Shown here piece after piece: positions 40,704-49,787 of a stretch of DNA of 64,000 nucleotides. The notes under the pieces were generated by a model. That model had not been told where the DNA came from, ran no database searches, and saw nothing but the letters and a program-made list of their open reading frames with translations. Positions within the stretch are counted from its first letter, which is position 1. Each line of letters begins with the position of its first letter. Origin of the DNA: Streptomyces sp. 840.1 (GTDB lineage Bacteria > Actinomycetota > Actinomycetes > Streptomycetales > Streptomycetaceae); the NCBI RefSeq assembly GCF_003751445.1, contig NZ_RJUU01000001.1, positions 935,001-999,000 on the forward strand, given 5' to 3'. A program made the translations under genes and the position numbers.

Positions 40704-40774
40704 GTGGGGGTCCCCTCAAGTGACCTGCGCAGAGCGTGTGGGGCCTCTGCGACCGAAGTTCTTCCGGTTTTGAC

Positions 40775-40792
40775 ATGCGCATGGTGGCGCAT
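40775..40792. promoter_or_regulatory. inverted repeat upstream of the protease gene
   Basis: ATGCGC-N6-GCGCAT, flanked by TTCCGG (40762) and CCGGAA (40795), about 70 nt upstream of the protease start. It could be an operator; no regulator is adjacent. Confidence 0.45.
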
Positions 40793-40860
40793 TGCCGGAA
40801 GTCGCACAAGGGGCGGATCAGGTCACCGGGCCCCGCCGGCCGCCGGACCGGACGGCTGCG

Positions 40861-40896
40861 GCAGCGGCAGCGGCAGCGGCAGCGGCAGCGGCAGCG
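40861..40896. repeat. GCAGCG hexanucleotide repeat, six copies
   Basis: Six perfect tandem GCAGCG units in the intergenic region between the protease and DUF4287 genes. It is not within a gene I accept. Confidence 0.9.
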
Positions 40897-40972
40897 GGCA
40901 ACCGCCGGATCCGGCCGCCGATTTGACCGCCAGTTCCGGCCGACTGTCGGACCCCCCTGACAGACTTCTTCC

Positions 40973-41185
40973 ATGACTGACGCAGTGAAGGGCCCCGCCA
41001 GCTATTTCCCGTCGATCGAGCAGAAGTACGGCCGTCCGGTCGCGGAGTGGAAGGACCTCATCCGCGCCTCGCCGCTGACCAAGCACATGGAGATCGTCGC
41101 GTGGCTCAAGTCCGAGCACGCGATGGGACACGGCCACGCCAACGCCCTGGTCGCGCACACGCTGGCCGAGGACAAGGGAAAGTAG
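40973..41185 (+). CDS. DUF4287 family small protein
   Basis: The protein has 70 residues, soluble and charged. SYFPSIEQKYGRPVAEWKDLI and HMEIVAWLKSEHAMGHGHANALVAH match the DUF4287 family of unknown function. There is no ribosome binding site before the ATG, so translation may start on a leaderless or very short leader. 44 nt separate it from the N-acetyltransferase gene. Confidence 0.88.
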   Translation: MTDAVKGPASYFPSIEQKYGRPVAEWKDLIRASPLTKHMEIVAWLKSEHAMGHGHANALVAHTLAEDKGK

Positions 41186-41229
41186 CCGGAACGCGGCACG
41201 GGCCCGTCCCGGCTGCGTACCGTCTGGGC

Positions 41230-42063
41230 ATGACTTCCGATCACGCGCACGTTCTCGACCTCGACGCCTACCTCGCCCGCATCGGCTGGAGCGGGGAGCG
41301 CCGCCCCACGGCGGCCGTGCTGCGCTCCGTGCACCGTGCGCACGCACTGGGCATCCCGTTCGAGAACCTGGACCCCGTCCTCGGCACCGTGCCCTCGCTC
41401 GCCCCGGCCGATCTGGAGGCGAAGCTCCTGCGGAGTGACCGCGGTGGCTACTGCTACGAGCACAACACCCTGCTCACCGCCGCGCTGCGGGCGCTCGGCT
41501 TCGAGGTCACGCTGCTCTGTGCCCGGGTCGTGCTGGGCGCGCACCCCGGGGACGTCCGGCCCCGGACGCACATGCTGATGCGCGTCGGCGTGCCCGGTGA
41601 GCCGACGCCGTACCTGGCCGATGTCGGCTTCGGCGCGATCGGCTCGCTGCTGGAGCCGATCGCGCTGGCCACCGGGGCCGAGCTGGACGACGGCCCGCGC
41701 CGCCACCGGCTCGTGCACCCGCCGCACGACGGGCCGCTGGAGCTGTGGGAGCTCCAGGCCGCGACGGACGGCGGCTCGTGGCAGGCGCAGTACGCGTTCA
41801 CGGTGGAACCCTTCGAGGCACCCGACTTCGAGGTCGTCAACTGGCACATCGCGACCAACCCGCGTTCGCCGTTCGCGCGGGTGCTGTACGTCCAGCGCAC
41901 CACCGAGGACGCCCATCTGGCGCTCACCGGCCGCACCCTCGTGGTGACGGCGAACGGGGGCGGCCGCGAGGAGCGGGAGCTGGCGGACGGGGCCGAGGTG
42001 GAGCGGGTCCTCGCGGAATCCTTCGCGATCCGGCTGCCGGAGGGGGCCCGGCTGCCGGAGTGA
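41230..42063 (+). CDS. arylamine N-acetyltransferase (NAT)
   Basis: The enzyme has 277 residues. The catalytic triad is visible: Cys75 in RGGYCYEHN, His114 in RTHMLMRV and Asp131 in LADVGFG, with the N-terminal GIPFENLD motif. It transfers acetyl from acetyl-CoA to arylamines or hydrazines, or acts in amide formation. A TACCGT sequence ends about 6 nt before the ATG and there is no ribosome binding site, so the transcript may be leaderless. The 3' end runs into a 19-bp tandem repeat. Confidence 0.93.
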   Translation: MTSDHAHVLDLDAYLARIGWSGERRPTAAVLRSVHRAHALGIPFENLDPVLGTVPSLAPADLEAKLLRSDRGGYCYEHNTLLTAALRALGFEVTLLCARVVLGAHPGDVRPRTHMLMRVGVPGEPTPYLADVGFGAIGSLLEPIALATGAELDDGPRRHRLVHPPHDGPLELWELQAATDGGSWQAQYAFTVEPFEAPDFEVVNWHIATNPRSPFARVLYVQRTTEDAHLALTGRTLVVTANGGGREERELADGAEVERVLAESFAIRLPEGARLPE

Positions 42064-42127
42064 CGGCAGGTTGCCGGAGCGACGGCGGGCTCGCGGAGTG
42101 ACGGCGGGCTGCCGAAGCGAGGGCCCG
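42052..42127. repeat. 19-bp imperfect tandem repeat at the NAT 3' end
   Basis: Four copies of CTGCCGGAGTGACGGCGGG (two to four changes per copy), the first covering the stop codon of the NAT gene; an 18-nt relative lies just before, coding RLPEGARLPE. Confidence 0.75.
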
Positions 42128-42345
42128 CCCGGCGCCTCCGTGGCGCATCTCACCCGCCCCGCCCGCTCGCACCCCGGCCCCACACCTTTCCAAGCCCGGC
42201 CCCCGTCCGCGCCCGGGGTTCCCACGGTTCACGGGCGGTGGGCGCATGGGATGGAAGCCGGGCGGGGCGGGCCGGACGACCCGGCTGGGTCAACCTGCGG
42301 GGAAAGGCCGGGCACCCCGCGAAACACAGTCGTAAGCTCGCAGAC

Positions 42346-43557
42346 ATGCAGGTCATCCAGTCCACGAAGCTCGCCAACGTCTGTTACGAAATCCGGGGCC
42401 CCGTGCTGGAGGAGGCGATGCGGCTGGAAGCGGCAGGCCATCGCATCCTCAAGCTGAACACCGGCAACCCCGCCGCGTTCGGCTTCGAGTGCCCGCCGGA
42501 GATCCTCGAGGACATCCTGCGCAACCTCTCCGGGGCGCACGGCTACGGCGACGCGAAGGGGCTGCTGTCCGCGCGGCGGGCGGTGATGCAGCACTACCAG
42601 ACCAAGGGGATCGACCTCGACATCGAGGACATCTACCTGGGCAACGGGGTCTCCGAGCTGATCCAGATGTCGATGCAGGCACTGCTCGACGACGGCGACG
42701 AGGTGCTCGTACCGGCTCCTGACTACCCGCTGTGGACGGCGTCGGTCTCCCTCGCCGGCGGCACTGCCGTGCACTACCGCTGCGACGAGCAGTCCGACTG
42801 GATGCCCGACCTCGCCGACATCGAGCGGAAGATCACCGACCGCACCAAGGCCATGGTGATCATCAACCCGAACAACCCGACGGGTGCGGTGTACGACGAC
42901 GAGATGCTGCGCGGACTGACGGAGATCGCCCGCCGCCACAACCTGGTCGTCTGCTCCGACGAGATCTACGACCGGATCCTGTACGACGGGGCGACCCACA
43001 CCCCGACCGCCGCCATCGCGCCCGACCTGATGGTGCTCACCTTCAACGGGCTGTCCAAGAACTACCGGGTGGCCGGCTACCGCTCGGGCTGGATGGCGGT
43101 CTGCGGCCCGAAGGCGCACGCCTCCTCGTACATCGAGGGGCTGACGATCCTCGCCAACATGCGGCTGTGCGCCAACATGCCCTCGCAGCACGCTGTGGCG
43201 ACCGCGCTCGGCGGGCGGCAGTCGATCAACGACCTGGTGCTGCCGGGCGGCCGCATCCTGGAGCAGCGGGACGTGGCGTACGACCTGCTGACGCAGATCC
43301 CGGGCGTGACGTGCGTGAAGCCGAAGGGCGCACTGTATCTCTTCCCCCGGCTCGACCCGAAGGTCTACAAGATCAAGGACGACAGGCAGATGGTCCTCGA
43401 CCTGCTGCGGGCCGAGAAGATCATGGTCGTGCAGGGGACGGGGTTCAACTGGCCGGAGACCGATCACTTCCGGGTCGTGACGCTGCCCTCGACCGAGGAC
43501 CTGACGGACGCGATCGGCCGGATCGCCCGCTTCCTGGACGGATACTGCCAGGTGTAG
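42346..43557 (+). CDS. alanine-type PLP aminotransferase (AlaA/AlaT-like)
   Basis: The enzyme has 403 residues, aminotransferase class I. LNTGNPAAFGFECP, GYGDAKGLLSARRAV, IINPNNPTGAVY, CSDEIYDRILYDG, the PLP Lys in TFNGLSKNYRVAGYRSGW, and a late DHFRVVTLP Arg motif. The opening and length match the glutamate-pyruvate aminotransferases (AlaA). Upstream, TAAGCT ends 7 nt before the ATG with no ribosome binding site, suggesting a leaderless mRNA. A longer in-frame reading to 42238 has atypical composition. Confidence 0.9.
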   Translation: MQVIQSTKLANVCYEIRGPVLEEAMRLEAAGHRILKLNTGNPAAFGFECPPEILEDILRNLSGAHGYGDAKGLLSARRAVMQHYQTKGIDLDIEDIYLGNGVSELIQMSMQALLDDGDEVLVPAPDYPLWTASVSLAGGTAVHYRCDEQSDWMPDLADIERKITDRTKAMVIINPNNPTGAVYDDEMLRGLTEIARRHNLVVCSDEIYDRILYDGATHTPTAAIAPDLMVLTFNGLSKNYRVAGYRSGWMAVCGPKAHASSYIEGLTILANMRLCANMPSQHAVATALGGRQSINDLVLPGGRILEQRDVAYDLLTQIPGVTCVKPKGALYLFPRLDPKVYKIKDDRQMVLDLLRAEKIMVVQGTGFNWPETDHFRVVTLPSTEDLTDAIGRIARFLDGYCQV

Positions 43558-43703
43558 ACGGCGGCGGAACCAGGTGCAGACGACAGGCGGAGCCGGTGCG
43601 GACACGGCCGGGGCGAGGGTTCATGCCGCCAGATCCCGAATCTGGACAACTTTAGACTGAATCCAAGCTAGGATGGTTCCACAGCAACACCAGGAGGCCA
43701 TCC

Positions 43704-44102
43704 ATGTACGAACCGATCCGCACCAAATCGGTCCACACACCGGCCGACCACGCCGACTTCCCGCACCGCAGCCGCGAGGAGGAGCTGGACATCCAGCTCG
43801 CCGGACATCTGGCCGCACTGCTCGCGGTCACCGACGAGCTGGGACTCGGCGAGGCGGGCGACCGTATCGCCGAACAGGTCGCACGGCTGCGTGGCACACC
43901 GCCCGCCCGGCACGCCGGTCTGACCGAAGCCCCCGCACCGGCCCTGCACCGTCGCGCCCACGCCCTCGCGGGCCGCGCGCTGGTGGTGGCGGCGTCCCGC
44001 GCCGACACGGCCGCCGCGATCCTCTCGGCCGAGCGCATGGACGCCCACGCGGCGGCGGCCCCGGTCGCCACCGGCCCGTCGCACCTGGTCGGCGCCCTCT
44101 AG
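43704..44102 (+). CDS. SCO4983-family protein
   Basis: The protein has 132 residues, mainly helical, rich in Ala, His and Arg (EEELDIQLAGHLAALLAVTDEL, HRRAHALAGRALVVAASRADTAAAIL). I recognise it from memory as the small family named after S. coelicolor SCO4983; function unknown. AGGAGG lies 5 nt before the ATG, and TAGGAT at 43669 may be the -10. Confidence 0.78.
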   Translation: MYEPIRTKSVHTPADHADFPHRSREEELDIQLAGHLAALLAVTDELGLGEAGDRIAEQVARLRGTPPARHAGLTEAPAPALHRRAHALAGRALVVAASRADTAAAILSAERMDAHAAAAPVATGPSHLVGAL

Positions 44103-44107
44103 ACGGC

Positions 44108-44142
44108 CCCGGTCCACATGCCGTAGAGGCGTGTGGACCGGG
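44108..44142. terminator. hairpin after the SCO4983-family gene
   Basis: An 11-bp stem, CCCGGTCCACA with TGTGGACCGGG, enclosing a 13-nt loop. Confidence 0.65.
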
Positions 44143-44160
44143 TGCCACCGCACAACACCG

Positions 44161-44205
44161 ACGGCCCGGCCCGTTCCGCAGTTCACGCGGAACGGGCCGG
44201 GCCGT
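44161..44205. terminator. 19-bp-stem bidirectional terminator
   Basis: ACGGCCCGGCCCGTTCCGC pairs perfectly with its complement at 44187-44205 around a 7-nt loop. It separates the SCO4983-family gene from the minus-strand pseudogene fragment. Confidence 0.85.
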
Positions 44206-44212
44206 CGGTCTG

Positions 44213-44516
44213 TCAGTACCTGCTTGCCGTCAGCGTGTGTCCGCGCGCCGGGCGTATCGGAGGTGACGGCGTTGCGCAGGACCGCGTCGCCGGCGTCCGG
44301 GTCGTTGGTGCCGTACCGGTACTGCTCGAAGGTGACGTCGAGGCCGCCGTTGCCCGGGAGCGGCCGGTTGCAGAGCATCCCGGCGACCCGGTAGTTCGCG
44401 TGGTCGGTGAGCTGGAGCCGGCCCGGCGTCTCACCCGGCGTGGGCACGGGCGGGGTCGTCCGGGTGGCGGGGTCGTCGCACGGCACGGACCGGGACTCAT
44501 CGGCGGGCGGGCCTCA
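44213..44516 (-). pseudogene. coding-like remnant in frame with the preceding gene after a TGA
   Basis: After the TGA at 44514-44516 the same reading frame stays open and protein-like for about 100 codons, with almost every third base G or C (LQLTDHANYRVAGMLCNRPL, GGLDVTFEQYRYGTNDPDAG, AVLRNAVTSD). It then loses bias near 44215, where a +1 shift would give Ala-Ser-Arg-Tyr and a TGA at 44213. No good start codon with a ribosome binding site precedes it. Either a longer protein was cut by a nonsense mutation plus a late frameshift, or this is a separate gene with a cryptic start. Family not recognised. Confidence 0.55.
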
Positions 44517-45038
44517 GGGCGAGGCCGAGGCGGAAGCCCGCGCGGCCGGGGCGGTCGACAGGAACGTCACGTCGGTGACCACGCACTGCGGCCGGCCCCG
44601 CACCGGGACCGGCCCGGCGATCTCCCTGGTCACCGTGGCACCCACCGCCAGATCCTTGATCACCACGGTGCGTCGGCCCGCCGCCTCGCTCCCGCCCGCA
44701 CCACCGCCCTTGTCCCGCAGGTGCCGGAACGAGAGGTACACCGTGTAGCTGCCCCGCCGCTTCGCCCGGCTCGTCACCCGCACCTCGGCCACCGGACCGC
44801 CGGTCGCCGCGTCCCGTCGGCACGAGGCGACAGTGACGTCCCGGGACGGGAAGCGCAGGTCCTCGTGGTTCTTCCCCCAGGCGTCGAAGAAGGCCGCCAC
44901 CAGGGCGACCGGGGACAGCACCAGCAGCGAGACCGTCACCACGATCAGGGTCACCGCCCAGCGCGGCATGCCGGTGCGCCGCCGCCGCGGCATGCGGGTG
45001 TGCTGATCCGGGTACGGCGGTATCGCCGACAGCGTCAT
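44514..45038 (-). CDS. putative membrane-anchored secreted protein
   Basis: The protein has 174 residues from the ATG at 45038 (GGGGGG just before it). A short cytoplasmic part (RMPRRRRTGMPRW) and one membrane helix (AVTLIVVTVSLLVLSPVALVAAFF) are followed by an exported beta-rich domain (DVTVASCRRDAATGGPVAEVRVTSRAK, GSYTVYLSFRHLRDK) with two Cys. This looks like a FxLYD/DUF-type lipoprotein-like domain; family uncertain. The end, Ala-Ser repeats and TGA, is followed by a further coding-like stretch in the same frame. Confidence 0.65.
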   Translation of the reverse strand: MTLSAIPPYPDQHTRMPRRRRTGMPRWAVTLIVVTVSLLVLSPVALVAAFFDAWGKNHEDLRFPSRDVTVASCRRDAATGGPVAEVRVTSRAKRRGSYTVYLSFRHLRDKGGGAGGSEAAGRRTVVIKDLAVGATVTREIAGPVPVRGRPQCVVTDVTFLSTAPAARASASASP

Positions 45039-45180
45039 GGCCCCCCACACCCCCCGCGCCCCCCGGCACGGCCGGGTCCAACGTAGGCCGGGGCCCATCC
45101 CTGCGACAGCTCCGGCCGGTCACAGCCCGACTACGAACAGGGCGGGCCGGTTCGCGCGCGGCAACCGCCTCCACGGGGAC

Positions 45181-45213
45181 GGCCCCCGGAACCGCATGCC
45201 GGTTCCGGGGGCC
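45181..45213 (-). terminator. pckG terminator hairpin
   Basis: A 14-bp stem with arms GGCCCCCGGAACCG and CGGTTCCGGGGGCC lies about 100 nt after the pckG stop. Confidence 0.75.
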
Positions 45214-45310
45214 GGGGCCGTGTTCGTGCACGTCCCCACCGCGGCAGGCCGTTGACCCCACAGGTCAGGGCGGATGTCGGGAGCCGGGCCGCGGGGTTCG
45301 AAGGGCGGGA

Positions 45311-47137
45311 TCAGCCCAGGCGCTGGACCAGGGCGCGGTACTCGTCCCACAGCTCCTTCGGCGTGTGGTCGCCGAAGGTGTTGAGGTGCTCGGGGACCAG
45401 CGCCGCCTCCTCGCGCCAGACCTCCTTGTCGACCTTGAGCAGGAAGTCCAGGTCCGCCTCGGAGAGGTCCAGGCCCTCGGTGTCGATGGAGCCCTTGGCC
45501 GGCAGGATGCCGATCGGGGTCTCGACGCCCTCGGCCTTGCCCTCCAGCCGCTCCACGATCCACTTCAGGACGCGGCTGTTCTCGCCGAAGCCGGGCCAGA
45601 CGAACTTGCCCGCCTCGTTCTTGCGGAACCAGTTCACGTAGTAGATCTTCGGCAGCTTCGACTGGTCCGCCTTGTCCGCGCCGACCTTGATCCAGTGGTT
45701 CATGTAGTCGCCCATGTTGTAGCCGCAGAACGGCAGCATGGCGAACGGGTCGCGGCGCAGCTCGCCGACCTTGCCCTCGGCGGCGGCGGTCTTCTCGGAG
45801 GCGACGTTGGCTCCGAGGAAGACACCGTGCTGCCAGTTGAAGGACTCGGTGACCAGCGGCACGGCCGAGGCGCGGCGGCCGCCGAAGAGGATGGCGGAGA
45901 TCGGCACGCCCTTCGGGTCCTCCCACTCGGGCGCGATGATCGGGCACTGGCCGGCCGGGACGGTGAAGCGGGCGTTGGGGTGGGCGGCGGGCGTGGGGGA
46001 CTCGGGGGTCCAGTCGTTGCCCTTCCAGTCCGTGAGGTGCTTCGGGAGCTCCTCGGTCATGCCCTCCCACCAGACGTCGCCGTCGTCGGTGAGCGCGACG
46101 TTGGTGAAGACCGAGTTGCCCCACATCGTCTTCATGGCGTTGGCGTTGGTGTGCTCGCCGGTGCCGGGCGCGACGCCGAAGAAGCCGGCCTCGGGGTTGA
46201 TCGCGCGCAGCCGCCCGTCCTCACCGAACCGCATCCAGGCGATGTCGTCGCCGATGGTCTCGACGGTCCAGCCGGAGATCGTGGGCTCCAGCATGGCGAG
46301 GTTCGTCTTGCCGCAGGCGCTGGGGAACGCGGCCGCGACGTACTTGGACTCCCCGCGCGGCGGAGTGAGCTTGAGGATCAGCATGTGCTCGGCCAGCCAG
46401 CCCTCGTCGCGCGCCATGACGGAGGCGATGCGCAGCGCGTAGCACTTCTTGCCGAGCAGGGCGTTGCCGCCGTAGCCGGAGCCGTAGGACCAGATCTCGC
46501 GGTCCTCGGGGAAGTGCGAGATGTACTTGGTCGAGTTGCAGGGCCACGGAACGTCCTCCTGGCCCTCCTCGAGGGGTGCGCCGAGCGTGTGGACGGCCTT
46601 GACGAAGAAACCGTCGGTGCCCAGTTCGTCGAGGACCGGCTGTCCCATGCGCGTCATGGTGCGCATGGAGACGGCGACGTAAGCGGAGTCGGTGATCTCG
46701 ACGCCGATCGCGGAGAGCGGCGAGCCGACGGGGCCCATACAGAAGGGCACGACGTACATGGTGCGGCCGCGCATGGAGCCCCGGAAGACGCCCTGGTCGC
46801 CCACGAAGATCTCCCGCATCTCGGCGGGGGCCTTCCAGTGGTTCGTCGGACCGGCGTCCTCCTCCTTCTCGGAGCAGATGAACGTACGGGTCTCGACCCG
46901 TGCGACGTCGCTCGGGTCGGAGGCGGCGTAGTACGAGTTCGGGCGCTTTATCTCGTCGAGTTTGGTGAACGTGCCCTTGGCCACGAGCTCCCCGCACAGG
47001 CGCTCGTACTCGGCCTCGGAGCCGTCGCACCAGACCACTTGGTCCGGCTCGGTGAGGGCTGCGATCTCGTCGACCCAGGAGACGAGCTCCCGGTGGTTGG
47101 TGGGAACAGTGAGGGGAGCCGCGATGTCGCGCGCCAC
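45311..47137 (-). CDS. pckG: phosphoenolpyruvate carboxykinase (GTP)
   Basis: The enzyme has 608 residues, the normal length. The GTG start is preceded by AAGGAG. The kinase P-loop-like FPSACGKTN with its reactive Cys, the metal-site region [15 protein letters not shown], the oxaloacetate-site [12 protein letters not shown] and the substrate loop [16 protein letters not shown] are intact, as is [16 protein letters not shown]. It converts oxaloacetate and GTP to PEP and CO2 in gluconeogenesis, needed for growth on amino acids, fatty acids and acetate. It is transcribed alone. Confidence 0.97.
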   Translation of the reverse strand: MARDIAAPLTVPTNHRELVSWVDEIAALTEPDQVVWCDGSEAEYERLCGELVAKGTFTKLDEIKRPNSYYAASDPSDVARVETRTFICSEKEEDAGPTNHWKAPAEMREIFVGDQGVFRGSMRGRTMYVVPFCMGPVGSPLSAIGVEITDSAYVAVSMRTMTRMGQPVLDELGTDGFFVKAVHTLGAPLEEGQEDVPWPCNSTKYISHFPEDREIWSYGSGYGGNALLGKKCYALRIASVMARDEGWLAEHMLILKLTPPRGESKYVAAAFPSACGKTNLAMLEPTISGWTVETIGDDIAWMRFGEDGRLRAINPEAGFFGVAPGTGEHTNANAMKTMWGNSVFTNVALTDDGDVWWEGMTEELPKHLTDWKGNDWTPESPTPAAHPNARFTVPAGQCPIIAPEWEDPKGVPISAILFGGRRASAVPLVTESFNWQHGVFLGANVASEKTAAAEGKVGELRRDPFAMLPFCGYNMGDYMNHWIKVGADKADQSKLPKIYYVNWFRKNEAGKFVWPGFGENSRVLKWIVERLEGKAEGVETPIGILPAKGSIDTEGLDLSEADLDFLLKVDKEVWREEAALVPEHLNTFGDHTPKELWDEYRALVQRLG

Positions 47138-47337
47138 GATCGCTCCTTGATGAGGGTGTCTGTTGTTAGTTGCCCCGTGGGGGCCGCGACCCGGATGCTT
47201 CTACCCCTTCGAATTTCCCCTGGCGCTCATCCGGTGCCGACCGCACTCATTTGATCATCCGACCGTTTCGCCCATATGTCCAGGGGGCCGCCCACGTGAG
47301 CATCGCCACTCATATCCGCAACCTACGGTGGCGTAGG

Positions 47338-47343
47338 TACGAT
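47338..47343 (+). promoter_or_regulatory. -10 element implying a leaderless hemolysin III transcript
   Basis: TACGAT ends 6 nt before the ATG at 47350 and there is no ribosome binding site, the spacing expected when transcription starts at the initiation codon. Confidence 0.55.
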
Positions 47344-47349
47344 GCGGGA

Positions 47350-48051
47350 ATGACTGCTGCTGCCGCCGCCGCGCCCGAACCCGCCGGGCTGGAACCAGTT
47401 GGAACCGATGCCGCCGAGCTGAAGCCACGGATGCGCGGCTGGCTGCACGCCGGCATGTTCCCGGCGGTCGTCGTCGCGGGCATCGTGCTCATCGCGCTCA
47501 CGGACACCACCCGCGGCCGGATCGCCTGCGGCGTCTACATCCTGACCGCGTGCCTGCTGTTCGGCGTGAGCGCCGTCTACCACCGCGGCACCTGGGGGCC
47601 GCGCGGCGAGGCGGTGCTGCGCAGGCTGGACCACGCCAACATCTTCCTGATCATCGCGGGCACCTACACCCCGCTGACCCTGCTGCTCCTGCCCCGCTCC
47701 ACCGGGACCCCGCTGCTCTGGGCGGTCTGGGGCGCGGCGGTCGCGGGGATCGCCTTCCGGGTGTTCTGGGTCGGCGCCCCGCGCTGGCTCTACACGCCCT
47801 GCTACATCGCGATGGGCTGGGCCGCGGTCTTCTTCCTGCCGGACTTCATGCGCACCGGTGGCATCGCGGTGCTGGTGCTGGTCGTCGTCGGCGGAGTGCT
47901 GTACAGCGCGGGCGGCGTCATCTACGGCATCAAGCGGCCGAACCCCTCGCCGCGCTGGTTCGGGTTCCACGAGGTCTTCCACTCGCTGACCCTGGCGGCG
48001 TTCGTCGTGCACTACGTGGGCATCTCCCTGGTGGCGTACAGCCAGGGCTGA
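47350..48051 (+). CDS. hemolysin III (TrhA/YqfA) family membrane protein
   Basis: The protein has 233 residues and seven predicted membrane helices. The family's conserved polar residues are present: SAVYHRG after helix 2, LDHANIFLIIAGTYTPL, and the late FHEVFHSLTLAAFVVHYVG with three His, a zinc-site pattern shared with PAQR receptors. Role in bacteria is membrane homeostasis; the haemolysin name is historical. Confidence 0.93.
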   Translation: MTAAAAAAPEPAGLEPVGTDAAELKPRMRGWLHAGMFPAVVVAGIVLIALTDTTRGRIACGVYILTACLLFGVSAVYHRGTWGPRGEAVLRRLDHANIFLIIAGTYTPLTLLLLPRSTGTPLLWAVWGAAVAGIAFRVFWVGAPRWLYTPCYIAMGWAAVFFLPDFMRTGGIAVLVLVVVGGVLYSAGGVIYGIKRPNPSPRWFGFHEVFHSLTLAAFVVHYVGISLVAYSQG

Positions 48052-48082
48052 CCCCTCACCGCACCCACTCCCCCTCCTCCCT

Positions 48083-48112
48083 CATGGCCGTGACTCCCGA
48101 GTCACGGCCATG
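48083..48112 (+). terminator. terminator hairpin after hemolysin III gene
   Basis: A 13-bp stem, CATGGCCGTGACT with AGTCACGGCCATG, and a 4-nt loop. The CATCGACCC-type short repeats at about 48120-48195 follow; I see no gene in them. Confidence 0.8.
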
Positions 48113-48206
48113 ACGCATGTCAGGACGTATTCGACTCCTCCGACCTCATCGATCCCGTCAACCCCATCGACCCCATCGACTCCGCCCGACCCCACCGACT
48201 CCCTGA

Positions 48207-48258
48207 TTGACACTCACCACCTTTTGAGAGTTACTGTCACTTGACTGTAACTCTCAAA
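48207..48258 (+). promoter_or_regulatory. MFS pump promoter and TetR operator
   Basis: The -35 TTGACA (48207-48212) with GTTACT at 17-nt spacing as -10. A perfect inverted repeat TTTGAGAGTTAC-N12-GTAACTCTCAAA (48223-48258) covers the -10 and the start region and ends next to the ribosome binding site. Confidence 0.85.
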
Positions 48259-48267
48259 GGAGTAGCC

Positions 48268-49785
48268 ATGAACCGACGCTGGTGGGCCCTGGGCGCGCTG
48301 GTGACGAGCACGCTCGTCCTCGGCTTCGATATGACGATCCTCAACGTGGCGCTGCCGACGATGGCCGGTGAGCTGGGCGCCGGCACCGGAGCACAGCAGT
48401 GGATGGCCGACGCGTACGTCGTCGTGTTCGCCGCGCTGATGCTTCCGGCGGGACTGCTCGGCGACCGCTTCGGCCGCCGCCGGATGCTCATCGCCGGGCT
48501 CGGCGTCTTCCTCGTCGGCTCGGTCCTCGGCGTACTCGCCGATGACGTGACCACGGTCATCGCCGCCCGCTGTGTCATGGGCGTCGGCGGCGCGCTCGTG
48601 ATGCCCCTCGCCCTCGCCGTACTGCCCTCGCTGTTCGGCGAGCCGAAGGACCGGATGAAGGCCGTCTCGATCGTCTCGGCCGCCTCCGCGCTCGGCCTGC
48701 CGCTCGGCCCGATCCTGGGCGGCTGGCTGCTCGACCACTTCTGGTGGGGCTCGGTCTTCCTGGTCAACGTCCCGATGGTCGGCATCGGCATAGCCGCCTG
48801 CGTGTTCCTGCTCCCCGAGACCCGCGACCCGGCCTCTCCCCGGGTCGACCCGGTCTCCACCGCGCTGACCGCGACCGGCCTGGGCACGCTGATCTACGCG
48901 GTCATCGAGGCACCGGGCCGCGGCTGGGGCGACCCGCTGATCCTGGCCGTACTGGCTGCGGGCGCGGTCCTGATCACCGCGCTCGTCCTGCGCGAGCGCA
49001 AGGCGCCCCGCCCGATGCTCGACCTGTCCCTGCTGCGGCAGCGGACGTTCCTGCTGAGCACGCTCGCCGCGACGCTCGTGATGTTCGTGCTGGCGGGGCT
49101 GATGTTCATCCTGCCCGGCTACCTCCAGGCCGTGCTGGGCAACGACGCCTTCGGCACCGGCTTGCGGATGCTGCCGATGATGGGCGGGCTGATCGTGGCC
49201 ACCAGGACCGGCGGCCCGGTCAACGCGCGCTTCGGGCCCCGCGCCACGATGTCGGCGGGGCTCGTCGTGCTCGCCTTCGCCGCGTTCCTCGGCAGCCGCA
49301 CGACGGTCGACAGCGGCTACGGCTTCACCGCGCTGTGGCTGTCCGTCGCCGGGGCGGGCTTCGGCTTCGCCGTCGTCCCCGCCATGGACGCGGCGCTCGC
49401 CGCCCTGCCCGCGGACCGCTCGGGCAGCGGCTCGGGTCTGCTGATGACCGTGCGCCAGACGGGCAGCGCGCTCGGGATCGCCCTGCTGGGCAGCCTGCTC
49501 GCCGGTGCCTACGGCGGCCGCCTCGACACGACGGGCCTGCCGGCCGCCGCCGCGGACACCGCCGGGGACTCGGTCGTCGCCGCCCACGCCGTCGCGGCGA
49601 AGCTCGGCGCACAGCGGCTCGCGGAGTCCGCCGACGCCGCGTACCTGCACGGCATGAGCCTGGTCCTGCTCGTCATCGGCGCCACCGCCCTGGTCAGCGC
49701 CCTCCTGGTGGCGGCGTTCCTGCCCGGCACGAAGCCGGGGCTCGACGAGCCCGCCGACGTGGCCGCCGTCCCCGTCGATGCCTGA
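48268..49785 (+). CDS. MFS transporter, DHA2 family (14 membrane helices)
   Basis: The protein has 505 residues from the ATG at 48268 (AAAGGAG). Motifs: GFDMTILNVALPTMAGELGAG (motif D1), GDRFGRRRMLIAGLGVFLVGSVLG (motif A), the antiporter motif C region GLPLGPILGGWLLD. This is the QacA/EmrB-type drug export group. The TetR gene follows 2 nt after the stop, and both are driven by a promoter with a large palindrome, a typical inducible efflux cassette. Confidence 0.93.
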   Translation: MNRRWWALGALVTSTLVLGFDMTILNVALPTMAGELGAGTGAQQWMADAYVVVFAALMLPAGLLGDRFGRRRMLIAGLGVFLVGSVLGVLADDVTTVIAARCVMGVGGALVMPLALAVLPSLFGEPKDRMKAVSIVSAASALGLPLGPILGGWLLDHFWWGSVFLVNVPMVGIGIAACVFLLPETRDPASPRVDPVSTALTATGLGTLIYAVIEAPGRGWGDPLILAVLAAGAVLITALVLRERKAPRPMLDLSLLRQRTFLLSTLAATLVMFVLAGLMFILPGYLQAVLGNDAFGTGLRMLPMMGGLIVATRTGGPVNARFGPRATMSAGLVVLAFAAFLGSRTTVDSGYGFTALWLSVAGAGFGFAVVPAMDAALAALPADRSGSGSGLLMTVRQTGSALGIALLGSLLAGAYGGRLDTTGLPAAAADTAGDSVVAAHAVAAKLGAQRLAESADAAYLHGMSLVLLVIGATALVSALLVAAFLPGTKPGLDEPADVAAVPVDA

Positions 49786-49787
49786 CA

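Noticed and set aside
43668..44213. Continuation of the interrupted frame beyond 44213
   Set aside because: Past this point the frame crosses a terminator hairpin and is antisense to the SCO4983-family gene; coding bias is lost.
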